64,000 bases of DNA, taken from contig NZ_LBIC01000021.1 of NCBI RefSeq assembly GCF_001005725.1, forward strand, positions 1 through 64,000. The letters run 5' to 3'. The notes below the pieces were generated by a model, which saw only the letters and a program-made list of their open reading frames with translations, had not been told where the DNA came from and searched no databases. Made by a program: the position numbers and the translations under genes. The first letter of the stretch is position 1. Every line of letters begins with the position of its first letter. The DNA comes from Sphingobium chungbukense (GTDB lineage: Bacteria; Pseudomonadota; Alphaproteobacteria; Sphingomonadales; Sphingomonadaceae). This document shows positions 1-10,289 of the stretch, piece by piece.

Positions 1-30
1 CACTACGGCCTAGCGCAACGCACGGCCTGA
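1..30 (+). CDS. possible 3' end of a gene cut by the window edge
   Basis: Frame 1 is open from the first base and reads HYGLAQRTA before a TGA at 28-30. A strong intrinsic terminator follows directly, which is what the end of a transcription unit looks like. Nine residues are too few to name a product. Because cpaF follows, a pilus-assembly gene is a guess only. Confidence 0.3.
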   Translation, partial: HYGLAQRTA

Positions 31-46
31 CCGCAAACCGAACCAA

Positions 47-81
47 AAGGCCGCGCTCCACCAAGGAGCGCGGCCTTTTTT
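47..81 (+). terminator. rho-independent terminator
   Basis: A perfect 13-bp stem, AAGGCCGCGCTCC (47-59) against GGAGCGCGGCCTT (65-77), has a five-base loop and runs into a T tract (76-81). It would end whatever transcript enters from the left and insulate cpaF. Confidence 0.9.
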
Positions 82-269
82 GTCAAGCTGCTCTGTATAG
101 CGGCCACTATCCGGCAGTATGCGCGTCGGCCGGCGACGCATCCGGCTGAGCGCGCGCCGCCCCGCGCTTCGTCACCCCGCCATCCCTGCCGCATTAGCCA
201 TTTATCAAAGTTTCCACCCTATTCACCTTTAACCATCAGAGCTGATCCAGATCATTTCGGCGGAGAATT

Positions 270-1796
270 ATGAGCGCGTTTGGACGAAAAAATGGACCCG
301 CGGGCATCAAGCCGGGCTTCGGCATTGCCCGCCCCATGCAGGGCGGCGCGCCCCGGGAAGAGGTCAAGGGAGGCGAACAATTCCCCCCCCTGGACATGAC
401 GGCCCTGCCCAGCGAGGCTCCCGTCGATCCGCTTTCCGCTCCAACCGGCCAGATGCAGCGCAACGCCGATGCCATGCAGCGCCTGTCGGAGCGCGCCAAT
501 GCCGAACATGCGACCGACACCGGCCCGCAGGGTTTTGAAGCATCGGTCCACACGATCAAGGAGCAGGTCCTCCCCCGCCTGCTGGAGCGCGTCGATCCCG
601 AAGCCGCAGCGACGCTGACCAAGGATGAACTGGCCGAGGAATTCCGCCCGATCATCATGGAGGTGCTGGCGGAACTGAAGCTGACCCTCAACCGGCGCGA
701 GCAGTTCGCGCTGGAAAAGGTGCTGGTCGATGAACTGCTCGGCCTTGGCCCACTGGAGGAATTGCTGTCCGACCCGGACGTCACCGACATCATGGTCAAC
801 GGTCCGGAGCAGACCTATATCGAAAAGAAGGGCAAGCTCCAGATCGCGCCGATCAAGTTCCGCGACGAGGAGCATCTGTTCCAGATCGCCCAGCGCATCG
901 TGAACAAGGTCGGCCGCCGCGTCGACCAGACCACGCCGCTGGCCGACGCCCGCCTGCCCGACGGCTCTCGTGTGAACGTGATCGTGCCGCCGCTGTCGCT
1001 GCGCGGCACCGCCATCTCCATCCGTAAATTTTCCGCCAAGCCGATCACGCTGGACAATCTCGCCCAATGGGGCGCGATGAGCCAGAAAATGTGCACCGCA
1101 CTCAAGATCGCGGGCGCCTGCCGGATGAACATCGTGATTTCGGGCGGTACGGGTTCGGGCAAGACTACCATGCTCAATGCCCTGTCGAAGATGATCGATC
1201 CGGGCGAGCGCGTGCTGACGATCGAGGACGCGGCCGAACTGCGCCTGCAACAGCCGCACTGGCTGCCGCTCGAAACCCGCCCGCCGAACCTGGAGGGTCA
1301 GGGCGCGATCACCATCGGCGATCTCGTCAAGAACGCCCTGCGCATGCGTCCCGACCGCATCATCCTGGGCGAAATCCGCGGCGCGGAGTGTTTCGACCTG
1401 CTCGCCGCGATGAATACGGGCCATGACGGTTCCATGTGCACGCTCCACTCCAACAGCCCGCGCGAATGCCTGGGCCGTATGGAGAACATGATCCTGATGG
1501 GCGACATCAAGATCCCGAAGGAAGCGATTTCCAAGCAGATCGCCGATTCGGTCGACCTGATCGTGCAGGTGAAGCGCCTGCGCGACGGCTCTCGCAGAGT
1601 CACCAACGTGACCGAGGTGATCGGCATGGAAGGCGACGTCATCGTCACCCAGGAACTGTTCAAGTTCGAATATCATGACGAGGACGACAGCGGGAAGATC
1701 ATCGGCGAATATCGCTCGATGGGCCTGCGCCCCTACACGCTGGACAAGGCGCGGCAGTTCGGCTTCGATCAGCCCTTCCTGGAAGCCTGCCTGTAA
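270..1796 (+). CDS. cpaF: CpaF/TadA-family secretion ATPase
   Basis: This is a PulE/VirB11-type hexameric ATPase of the CpaF branch, which powers Tad/Flp pilus assembly at the cytoplasmic membrane. The 508-aa product has a variable Pro/Gly-rich N-terminus of about 90 residues, then the N-terminal CpaF domain. The ATPase core carries Walker A GGTGSGKT (residues 292-299) and the motif RIILGEIRG (about 363-371) covering Walker B. Later HSNSPRECLGRM resembles the His-box region. The length suits the family. The rest of a tad cluster (cpaB/C/E, tadB/C) is not seen to its right, since the next gene is an unrelated methyltransferase; genes to the left are outside the window. The family is sure, the exact pilus role is inferred. 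Confidence 0.93.
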   Translation: MSAFGRKNGPAGIKPGFGIARPMQGGAPREEVKGGEQFPPLDMTALPSEAPVDPLSAPTGQMQRNADAMQRLSERANAEHATDTGPQGFEASVHTIKEQVLPRLLERVDPEAAATLTKDELAEEFRPIIMEVLAELKLTLNRREQFALEKVLVDELLGLGPLEELLSDPDVTDIMVNGPEQTYIEKKGKLQIAPIKFRDEEHLFQIAQRIVNKVGRRVDQTTPLADARLPDGSRVNVIVPPLSLRGTAISIRKFSAKPITLDNLAQWGAMSQKMCTALKIAGACRMNIVISGGTGSGKTTMLNALSKMIDPGERVLTIEDAAELRLQQPHWLPLETRPPNLEGQGAITIGDLVKNALRMRPDRIILGEIRGAECFDLLAAMNTGHDGSMCTLHSNSPRECLGRMENMILMGDIKIPKEAISKQIADSVDLIVQVKRLRDGSRRVTNVTEVIGMEGDVIVTQELFKFEYHDEDDSGKIIGEYRSMGLRPYTLDKARQFGFDQPFLEACL

Positions 1797-1936
1797 TAAC
1801 CGGGCTGTAACGGCCGGGCCATGACAGGCCGACCGTAACAATCTGTTTCCGGCGGCGAATTTCACCGCCGTGCGGCTTGCATCGCGGATGCGCGAACGGC
1901 ACATCGGGAAACCTCACGATCAGGAGAGGATCCCCG

Positions 1937-2749
1937 ATGAACCGTGTCGTCCATGCCGCCGCCCTGCTGACCGGCCTTACCCTGCCCCTTGCACCGCTCG
2001 TCGCGCAACATGCGGGGCATGGCGCGCATCGGACGGCCGATCCCATCGCGGCGGCCGTCGCGGCCACCAGCCGCACCCCGGCCAATCTGGCGCGCGACCG
2101 CTATCGCCACCCCGCCGAAACCCTCGCCTTCTTCGGCGTCAGGCCGGACCAGACGGTGGTGGAATATTCGCCGAGCGGCGGCTGGTACACGGAAATCCTC
2201 GCCCCGCTGCTGCATGACAAAGGCAGTTTCTACGCGCTCCAGCCGACCGGACGTTCCCTGGATAGCTACAAGGCTTTTCTCGCCGCCAAGCCGGAGGTCT
2301 ACGGCAAGGTCATGCTGGTCCCCTTCCCCGACCAGACCGGCCTGATCCCGGCGGGCAGCGTCGACACGCTGCTGACCTTCCGCAATATCCACAATATGGT
2401 GATGGGCGGCACGGAAACGGCCACCTTCAAGGTCTTTTACGACCTGTTGAAGCCCGGCGGGACGCTGGGCATCGTCGATCACCGCCTGCCCGAGGGGCGC
2501 GACACGGCGCTGGAGAAGACCAGCGGCTATCTCAAAGTGTCGACGGTCCGCCGCATCGCGGAGGCCGCAGGGTTCGAATATGTCGGATCATCGGAGGTCA
2601 ACGCCAACCCGAAGGATACGGCCGACTGGGAAAAGGGCGTGTGGACGCTGCCCCCGACCCTGCGCAATGGCGAAGTCGACAAGGCGAAATATCTCGCCAT
2701 CGGCGAGAGCGACCGGATGACGCTGCGCTTTCGCAAACCGGTGAAGTAA
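1937..2749 (+). CDS. secreted class I SAM-dependent methyltransferase-like protein
   Basis: The 270-aa product starts at the ATG at 1937, preceded by AGGAGAGGA (1922-1930); an upstream in-frame ATG at 1877 would hide the signal peptide. Residues 1-22 (MNRVVHAAALLTGLTLPLAP and following) look like a Sec signal peptide, so the protein is probably periplasmic. The body resembles predicted methyltransferases common in sphingomonads: VVEYSPSGGWYTEILAP at the SAM-loop position, LLTFRNIHNMV, and LKPGGTLGIVDH as the post-I motif. The classical GxGxG is degenerate (SPSGGW). A SAM-dependent enzyme working outside the cytoplasm would be odd, so activity is uncertain. Substrate unknown. Confidence 0.75.
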   Translation: MNRVVHAAALLTGLTLPLAPLVAQHAGHGAHRTADPIAAAVAATSRTPANLARDRYRHPAETLAFFGVRPDQTVVEYSPSGGWYTEILAPLLHDKGSFYALQPTGRSLDSYKAFLAAKPEVYGKVMLVPFPDQTGLIPAGSVDTLLTFRNIHNMVMGGTETATFKVFYDLLKPGGTLGIVDHRLPEGRDTALEKTSGYLKVSTVRRIAEAAGFEYVGSSEVNANPKDTADWEKGVWTLPPTLRNGEVDKAKYLAIGESDRMTLRFRKPVK

Positions 2750-2774
2750 GGCGGCGCGAATGGCGGTTTCGAAG

Positions 2775-2849
2775 CGATCGGAACCGATCGCCAGTCAAGA
2801 AATCGCGGCAAACAAAAGGCTTGGAGCGGCGATCTGATGCCATCAGATC
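2775..2849. repeat. two intergenic palindromes
   Basis: The 150-bp gap after the methyltransferase holds CGATCGG-AA-CCGATCG (2775-2790) and GATCTGATG-C-CATCAGATC (2831-2849). The second is flanked by GGAGCGGC on the left and GAAAACCGCTCT on the right, a longer imperfect dyad. There is no T tract, so a REP-like dispersed repeat is more likely than a terminator. Confidence 0.5.
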
Positions 2850-2901
2850 GAAAACCGCTCTAAGCGGTTGCATCATGCTTCCGCCGGGCTAAGGCGATGC
2901 G

Positions 2902-3810
2902 GTGTCACCCGCTTCGCCTTCCGCACGCCCGCATCGCCCGCTCACGGCCATCGGCCTGCGGCTGATCGCTGTGATCTGCCTGTCGGTCATGTTCATCGCG
3001 GTCAGGCTGGCCGATGCGCGCGGCGTGCATATCGTCGAATCGCTCTTCTATCGCCAGGCGCTGGCGCTGCCCGTGGCCGCCCTCTGGATCGCCATGACCA
3101 CAGGCGTCGGATCGTTCCGCACCAGCCGCGTCGGCGCCCATGCCACACGCATGATCGTCGGCCTGACCGGCATGATCCTCAACTTTCTCTCCTATATCCT
3201 GCTGCTGCCGGCGGAAGCCGTGACCATCGGCTTCACCATGCCGATCTTCGCCACCATATTGTCCGCCCTGATCCTGCACGAAGCGACGGGCATCCACCGC
3301 TGGAGCGCCGTTCTGCTCGGCTTTGTCGGCGTGATCATCATGGTCCGGCCGGATGCGGGGCATTTCCCCGCCGCCGGCGTTGCCGTGGCCCTTGCCGGCG
3401 CGCTCTTCACCGCCAGCGTCAGCCTGATCCTGCGCCAACTGTCCCGGACGGAAAATTCCGGGACGATCGTCTTCTGGTTCACGCTGTTGTCCTTGCCGCC
3501 GTTGGGCGTCGCCATGCTATTCTATGGGCAGGCCCATGATGCCGCGACCTGGGGACTGCTGATACTCATCGGAGTCGCCGGTGGCATTGCGCAGATATGC
3601 ATGACCGCCGCCCTGCGCTGGGCCCCCGTGTCGGTCGTGCTGATGATGGATTATAGTTCCATCATCTGGACGACGCTGCTCGGTTGGGCGATCTGGGGCA
3701 GTTGGCCGATGGTGACGACCTGGATCGGTGCCGCGCTTATCGTGGCCAGCGGTCTTTATATCACCTGGCGCGAACAGATCCGCGCCAGGCGCCTGACTTC
3801 AATTCAATAA
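2902..3810 (+). CDS. EamA/DMT-family transporter
   Basis: This is an inner-membrane exporter of the drug/metabolite transporter superfamily. The 302 aa hold about ten hydrophobic segments arranged as two EamA repeats (roughly residues 13-145 and 155-295). Typical signatures include the first-helix MFIAVRLA and ILSALILHEATGIHRWSAVLLGFVGV-type sequence at the end of repeat one. Translation probably starts at the GTG at 2902 (GTGTCACCC); no better ATG precedes the first helix. Its last 12 bases overlap the 3' end of the convergent osmC-like gene. The substrate cannot be told from sequence. Confidence 0.88.
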   Translation: MSPASPSARPHRPLTAIGLRLIAVICLSVMFIAVRLADARGVHIVESLFYRQALALPVAALWIAMTTGVGSFRTSRVGAHATRMIVGLTGMILNFLSYILLLPAEAVTIGFTMPIFATILSALILHEATGIHRWSAVLLGFVGVIIMVRPDAGHFPAAGVAVALAGALFTASVSLILRQLSRTENSGTIVFWFTLLSLPPLGVAMLFYGQAHDAATWGLLILIGVAGGIAQICMTAALRWAPVSVVLMMDYSSIIWTTLLGWAIWGSWPMVTTWIGAALIVASGLYITWREQIRARRLTSIQ

Positions 3811-4230
3811 TTCGGCATCCAGGCTGATTTCGGCATTCAACAGCTTGGATACCGGGCAATTGGCCTTCGCCTTGGCCGCCAACTCCTGAAACTGCGCCTC
3901 TTCCGCGCCGGGAATCGTCGCCTTGAGGTTCAGCCTGCTCGCCGTGATGGCAAAGCCGCCATCCTGCTGCTCCAGCGTCACGACAGCATTGGTCTCCATC
4001 TTTTCCGCCGTCAGCCCCGCCTCGCCCAAAATCAGCGACAGCGCCATGGTGAAGCAGGAGGCATGGGCGGCCGCGATCAGTTCTTCGGGATTGCTGCCGG
4101 GCACCCCTTCGAATCGCATCGCAAAGCCATAGGGATGGGCGTCGAGCGCGCCGCTCTGAGTCGAGATCGCGCCCTTGCCGTCCTTCAGGCCCCCGCTCCA
4201 AACGGCCGACCCGCTGCGATTGATCTTCAT
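3799..4230 (-). CDS. OsmC-family peroxiredoxin
   Basis: This is an Ohr/OsmC-type organic hydroperoxide reductase of 143 aa, the usual family length. The two redox cysteines are visible in AHASCFTMAL (about residue 59) and KANCPVSKLL (about residue 125), the spacing expected for OsmC. The YGFAMRFEG and SNPEELIAAAHA motifs are characteristic. It removes organic hydroperoxides in the cytoplasm using a dithiol electron source. It converges with the EamA gene and overlaps its end by 12 bp. Whether it is OsmC, Ohr or the YhfA-like subgroup cannot be settled without alignment; the motifs favour OsmC. Confidence 0.9.
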   Translation of the reverse strand: MKINRSGSAVWSGGLKDGKGAISTQSGALDAHPYGFAMRFEGVPGSNPEELIAAAHASCFTMALSLILGEAGLTAEKMETNAVVTLEQQDGGFAITASRLNLKATIPGAEEAQFQELAAKAKANCPVSKLLNAEISLDAELLN

Positions 4231-4315
4231 ATCCGTCCTCCTATGTTCCCGGAGGAACCCCGCCGGTCCCCCTTGGTTTCACCAGCATAAGGCGAAATTG
4301 CGCAGGAGAGTGACA

Positions 4316-4681
4316 ATGACGGGTATGGCGATGGAAAATCATGGCGACCTGATCGCATCCGACCGGGTCGAAGGCACGGCGGTCTATAATCGCGCGGGCG
4401 AACGGCTGGGCCATATTTCCAATTTCATGGTCGACAAGCGGAGCGGGCAGGTCCGCTATGCCGTGCTGTCGTTCGGCGGTTTCCTGGGGATGGGACATGA
4501 CCATTATCCCCTGCCCTGGTCGATGCTGAGCTATGACATCGACCAGGGCGGCTATGTGGTCGATCTGGCCAAGGAAGTCCTGGACGACGCCCCCCGGCAC
4601 GAGCCGGACGAGCGTCCCGATTATGACGAAACCTACGGCCGCAGCGTCTTCCAATATTATGGGCTGGTCTATCCCTGGTAA
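4316..4681 (+). CDS. PRC-barrel domain protein
   Basis: The 121-aa product starts at ATG 4316, with GCAGGAGAG just upstream; a longer in-frame reading from 4175 crosses the osmC-like promoter and is unlikely. Residues about 10-80 form a PRC barrel: DLIASDRVEGTAVYNRAGER followed by LGHISNFMVDK and VRYAVLSFGGFLGMG. The C-terminal tail is acidic and ends in QYYGLVYPW, as in many stand-alone sphingomonad PRC proteins linked to stress or photosynthesis-type assembly. The biochemical role is unknown. It is divergent from osmC, which fits a stress-related pairing (inference). Confidence 0.85.
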   Translation: MTGMAMENHGDLIASDRVEGTAVYNRAGERLGHISNFMVDKRSGQVRYAVLSFGGFLGMGHDHYPLPWSMLSYDIDQGGYVVDLAKEVLDDAPRHEPDERPDYDETYGRSVFQYYGLVYPW

Positions 4682-4837
4682 GGATTTTCAAGGACTTGGT
4701 TTCTGGCCGCCGGACAGGGCCCGTGCGCCCTTGCGGCCTGCCTGCATGCTGTTGCCGAACGACATCCTTTGCGTTTGGCAGACGATGTTTTTAACATGAA
4801 CGCCAGATGAATCGGGCTGCCTAAATTCAGACACATT

Positions 4838-4866
4838 TTGTCGCTTGCCCATTGTCTACTTAATAA
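4838..4866 (+). promoter_or_regulatory. candidate sigma-70-like promoter
   Basis: In the 227-bp gap before the hydrolase gene, TTGTCG (4838-4843) and the AT-rich TAATAA (4861-4866) are 17 bp apart. The region is strikingly AT-rich for this chromosome. The -10 match is only moderate, so this is tentative. Nothing else coding was found in 4682-4908. Confidence 0.3.
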
Positions 4867-4908
4867 ATAGAATTATCTCTGTGCCTCAAACAGGATGAGG
4901 ATGAGTCC

Positions 4909-5577
4909 ATGGAGCGATTCGGACATTCAGGTGACGCGCGCCAGCCGGTCGTGCTGACCATTCCGGGCCTCAACAACAGTGGCCCCGGCCATTGGCAAAC
5001 CCTTTGGGAAGAGACGCGCGGCGATTGCGAACGCGTCGATCTGGGAAGCTGGGCCAGCCCCAACCGCAACAGCTGGGTCACGCGGCTGGATGCGGCGATT
5101 CGGGCGGCGGATGGACCGATCATATTGGCCGCGCACAGCCTGGGCTGCCTGGCGGTCGCCTGGTGGGGCGCCTTGCAGAGCCAGGCCTATGGCTGGCCGG
5201 TGACCGGCGCGCTGCTGGTGGCGCCGCCCGATTGCGACCGGATGGAAACGCCCGAGACGATCGGCGGATTCGGCCCGACGCCGCGCGCGCAACTGCCCTT
5301 CCCCTCAATCGTGGTGGCGAGTCGCAACGATCCCTATATCTTCTTCGAGCGCGCCCACAGCATCGGCAAGAATTGGGGCAGCAGCTTCGTCGACGCCGGC
5401 TTTTGCGGCCATATCAACGCGGAATCGGGCCTGGGCGAATGGCGTTTCGGCCAGGCGCTGCTCGAAAAGCTGATCGACAACGCGCATGAGCAGGCCTCTG
5501 CCATGCGGCAATTACGGCCCGCCATACCTCTGGCCCATCAGGAGCGGCGACTAGCGGCGCTGAGGGTCAACGGCTGA
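4909..5577 (+). CDS. RBBP9/YdeN-like serine hydrolase
   Basis: This alpha/beta hydrolase of 222 aa belongs to the RBBP9 family of small serine hydrolases. The oxyanion-side motif LTIPGLNNSGPGHWQ (residues 17-30) is diagnostic. The nucleophile is S77 in AHSLG. The likely acid is the Asp of SRNDPY and the His is in GHINAESG. The ATG at 4909 follows an AGGATGAGG-like Shine-Dalgarno. It is a cytoplasmic hydrolase with unknown substrate. It stands alone, followed by a terminator hairpin. Confidence 0.88.
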   Translation: MERFGHSGDARQPVVLTIPGLNNSGPGHWQTLWEETRGDCERVDLGSWASPNRNSWVTRLDAAIRAADGPIILAAHSLGCLAVAWWGALQSQAYGWPVTGALLVAPPDCDRMETPETIGGFGPTPRAQLPFPSIVVASRNDPYIFFERAHSIGKNWGSSFVDAGFCGHINAESGLGEWRFGQALLEKLIDNAHEQASAMRQLRPAIPLAHQERRLAALRVNG

Positions 5578-5584
5578 GTTTTTC

Positions 5585-5614
5585 GGGGCGCGACAAGAGA
5601 AACTTGAGCGCCCC
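5585..5614 (+). terminator. hairpin terminator after the hydrolase
   Basis: GGGGCGC (5585-5591) pairs with GCGCCCC (5608-5614), and inside it CAAG pairs with CTTG, giving a two-step stem. A T-rich stretch (TTATATTTGCTTTTTT, 5615-5630) follows. It lies 8 bp after the hydrolase stop codon. Confidence 0.75.
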
Positions 5615-5672
5615 TTATATTTGCTTTTTTGTCTATCATAATAGTTGAGATAAAAGCGGCGAAGAGGTGTTT

Positions 5673-5864
5673 ATGAGTGAAAACCGATCGATTGAATTTG
5701 CCCGGAACGGTCGCAGCGATGGGCAGCGCCATGATATCGCCGTTACGATCGACAAGGTGCGCAACGTATTGGAAGCGCTTCGTTTCGGATCTGTCACACT
5801 GACCGTGCACGACGCGCGCGTCGTGCAGATCGACGTGACGGAAAAAACACGCCTGACCGCCTGA
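5673..5864 (+). CDS. YezD-like small protein (DUF2292)
   Basis: This 63-aa protein carries the short DUF2292 signature in its C-terminal half: VRNVLEALRFGSVTLTVHD followed by ARVVQIDVTEKTRL, very close to the Bacillus YezD pattern. The ATG at 5673 is preceded by GAAGAGG at good spacing, better than the GTG at 5667. The function of the family is unknown. From memory such genes often lie near sulfur-uptake genes; here the next gene is a TonB-dependent receptor, which may share that role (inference). Confidence 0.75.
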   Translation: MSENRSIEFARNGRSDGQRHDIAVTIDKVRNVLEALRFGSVTLTVHDARVVQIDVTEKTRLTA

Positions 5865-5900
5865 AGGAAGCGCGGGGGCAAACAGGGTTGCTGAATAAAG

Positions 5901-5932
5901 GCCGCCTCAGGGCTGGCCGGATAACAGGCGGC
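5901..5932 (+). other. stem-loop in the leader of the TonB receptor gene
   Basis: GCCGCCT (5901-5907) pairs perfectly with AGGCGGC (5926-5932) across an 18-base loop that itself contains the self-complementary GGCTGGCC. There is no T tract. It lies in the 171-bp gap between the yezD-like gene and the receptor, so it could be a leader element, a processing site or chance in GC-rich DNA. I could not match it to a known riboswitch. Confidence 0.4.
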
Positions 5933-6035
5933 AAGGGGTGGGCCGCACTTTACCATTCCCACGACCAACGGCTTTGAGCGGATCACCGCAGAGGCCGCGA
6001 TCAACATTCACCGGACATCCGGAAGGGGAATTATC

Positions 6036-8510
<2,475 letters not shown>

Positions 8511-8532
8511 CCCTTTAACGAGGTTCACCCCC

Positions 8533-8571
8533 TGCGGGGAGCGACACAGCCCTGTCGCTCCCCGCATTTTT
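8533..8571 (+). terminator. rho-independent terminator of the receptor gene
   Basis: A perfect 14-bp stem, TGCGGGGAGCGACA (8533-8546) against TGTCGCTCCCCGCA (8553-8566), has a six-base loop and is followed by TTTTT (8567-8571). It is just downstream of the receptor stop codon. Confidence 0.93.
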
Positions 8572-8643
8572 CGATGCCGCCCTGAACCGACTGGATACCT
8601 GCCCGATTTGCGCCCGGCGCGCCGCTGCGGTAGAGCGCGTGCC

Positions 8644-9516
8644 ATGTCCACGACCTTCACGCTCGACACGTCGACCAGCCGCGCCAATCCCACCCCCGCG
8701 CCGATGAAGCGCCTGACCGTGCCCGCCATCCAGCGCCGCAAGTTCGAGGGGAAGACGGAACAACCGCTGGTGATGCTGACCGCCTATACGGCGCGGCAGG
8801 CGCAGTTGCTCGACCCGCATTGCGACATGCTGCTGGTGGGCGATTCGCTGGGACAGGTGATTTACGGCCTTCCCTCCACCCTTGCCGTCACGCTCGACAT
8901 GATGATCGCCCATGGCGCCGCCGTGGTGCGCGGCAGCTATCACAGCGTCGTCCTCGTCGACATGCCCTTCGGCAGCTATGAAGCCTCACCCCAGCAGGCC
9001 TTTGCCAGCGCCAGCCGCATCATGGCCGAAACCGGCTGCGCGGGCGTCAAGCTGGAGGGCGGGGCCGCCATGGCCGAAACCATATCCTTCCTCAGCCAGC
9101 GCGGCATTCCGGTGATGGCGCATATCGGCCTCACCCCGCAGGCGGTGAACGCGCTGGGCGGCTATGGCGCACGCGGCAAGAGTCAGGAGGAACATGCCAA
9201 GATCATCTCGGACGCCCGCGCCGTCGCACAGGCAGGCGCCTTCGCCATGGTGCTGGAGGGGGTGATGGAGGACATCGCCGTCACCGTCACCGACAGCGTG
9301 GACGTGCCGGTGATCGGCATCGGCGCATCGGCCCATTGCGACGGCCAGGTGCTGGTGACGGAGGACATGCTGGGCATGTTCGAACGCGTACCCCGTTTCG
9401 TGAAGCGCTATGAAAATATCGCGGAAACGATCGATCAAGCGGCCGCCCGCTATGCCGAGGATGTCCGAAACCGGAACTTTCCGACCGAAGATCAGGTCTA
9501 TCGGCCCAAAAAGTGA
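8644..9516 (+). CDS. panB: 3-methyl-2-oxobutanoate hydroxymethyltransferase
   Basis: PanB makes ketopantoate from alpha-ketoisovalerate and 5,10-methylene-tetrahydrofolate, the first committed step of pantothenate and CoA synthesis. The product is 290 aa from ATG 8644; the in-frame TTG at 8608 is less likely. Family motifs are clear: VMLTAYTARQAQLLD, MLLVGDSLGQVIYG, a metal-binding Asp in DMPFGSY, VKLEGG, VMAHIGLTPQ and VPVIGIGASAHCDGQVLV. The N-terminal about 25 residues are a variable extension. It stands alone upstream of the yfgM-like gene, 74 bp away. Confidence 0.97.
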   Translation: MSTTFTLDTSTSRANPTPAPMKRLTVPAIQRRKFEGKTEQPLVMLTAYTARQAQLLDPHCDMLLVGDSLGQVIYGLPSTLAVTLDMMIAHGAAVVRGSYHSVVLVDMPFGSYEASPQQAFASASRIMAETGCAGVKLEGGAAMAETISFLSQRGIPVMAHIGLTPQAVNALGGYGARGKSQEEHAKIISDARAVAQAGAFAMVLEGVMEDIAVTVTDSVDVPVIGIGASAHCDGQVLVTEDMLGMFERVPRFVKRYENIAETIDQAAARYAEDVRNRNFPTEDQVYRPKK

Positions 9517-9590
9517 TTTGCGTGAGCCAAGAGCGCCGCTAATGATCGCGCCTTCCGCCTGCCTTTTCTGACGAATTTCTGGAGACCCAA

Positions 9591-10289
9591 GTGGCCCTGA
9601 CGCCGCAAAATAGCGAAGCCTTCATGCGCGAGGTCGACGAGGCCGTCCGGCAGGACCAGTTGCTGACCTTCTGGCAGCGCTTCGGCCGCTGGATCGTTGC
9701 CTCGGTCGTCATAGGCCTCGCGGTCTTCGCCGGCTGGCTTTATTGGCAGCATTACACCAAGACGCAGTCGCAGGCCGTGTCCGAGCAAATGGACAAGGTG
9801 ATCGCCACGGCGGTCGGCGGCGGCACGCCCGATGCGAAGGAACTGGACACGCTCACTCAGGCGAGCCAGCCCGGTTTCCGCGCGTCGGCCCTGCTGGTGA
9901 AGGCCGGCACCGCCGCGCGCAAGGGCGACAGCAAGGCCGCGATCGCCGCCTATAAGGCGATGGCCGATGACGGTTCGCTCGACCAGCCCTATCGCGACCT
10001 GGCGCTGATCCGCCAGACCACGCTGGAATATGAAAGCCTCGCTCCGCAACAGGTCGTCGACCGGCTGAAACCCCTGGCGGTCGAGGGTGCGCCCTGGTTC
10101 GGCAGCGCCGGGGAACTGGTCGCCATCGCTTATATGAAGATGCGCAAGCCCGACCTCGCCGGGCCGCTGTTCGCCGCCATGGCAAAGGACAAGAACGTGC
10201 CCCAGTCGATCCGTTCACGCGCGCGACAGATGGCGGGCTTATTGGGTGTGGATGCAGTCGAGACGCCGGACGCGGCGGGACAGGAATGA
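9591..10289 (+). CDS. YfgM-like membrane-anchored TPR protein
   Basis: The 232-aa product has an N-terminal cytoplasmic segment, one transmembrane helix (about residues 28-50, WIVASVVIGLAVFAGWLYW) and a periplasmic TPR-like region. This is the architecture of YfgM, the SecYEG-associated ancillary subunit. It starts at GTG 9591, after GGAGACCCAA. Its stop overlaps the bamB start (ATGATG), and der follows, the same yfgM-bamB-der order as in Escherichia coli. That synteny is strong support for the call. It may help periplasmic chaperones act on translocated proteins (family knowledge). Confidence 0.85.
   Translation: MALTPQNSEAFMREVDEAVRQDQLLTFWQRFGRWIVASVVIGLAVFAGWLYWQHYTKTQSQAVSEQMDKVIATAVGGGTPDAKELDTLTQASQPGFRASALLVKAGTAARKGDSKAAIAAYKAMADDGSLDQPYRDLALIRQTTLEYESLAPQQVVDRLKPLAVEGAPWFGSAGELVAIAYMKMRKPDLAGPLFAAMAKDKNVPQSIRSRARQMAGLLGVDAVETPDAAGQE

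Noticed and set aside
5865..6035. A SAM-II, TPP or cobalamin riboswitch before the TonB receptor
   Set aside because: The stem at 5901-5932 exists, but the conserved loop sequences of these classes were not found.
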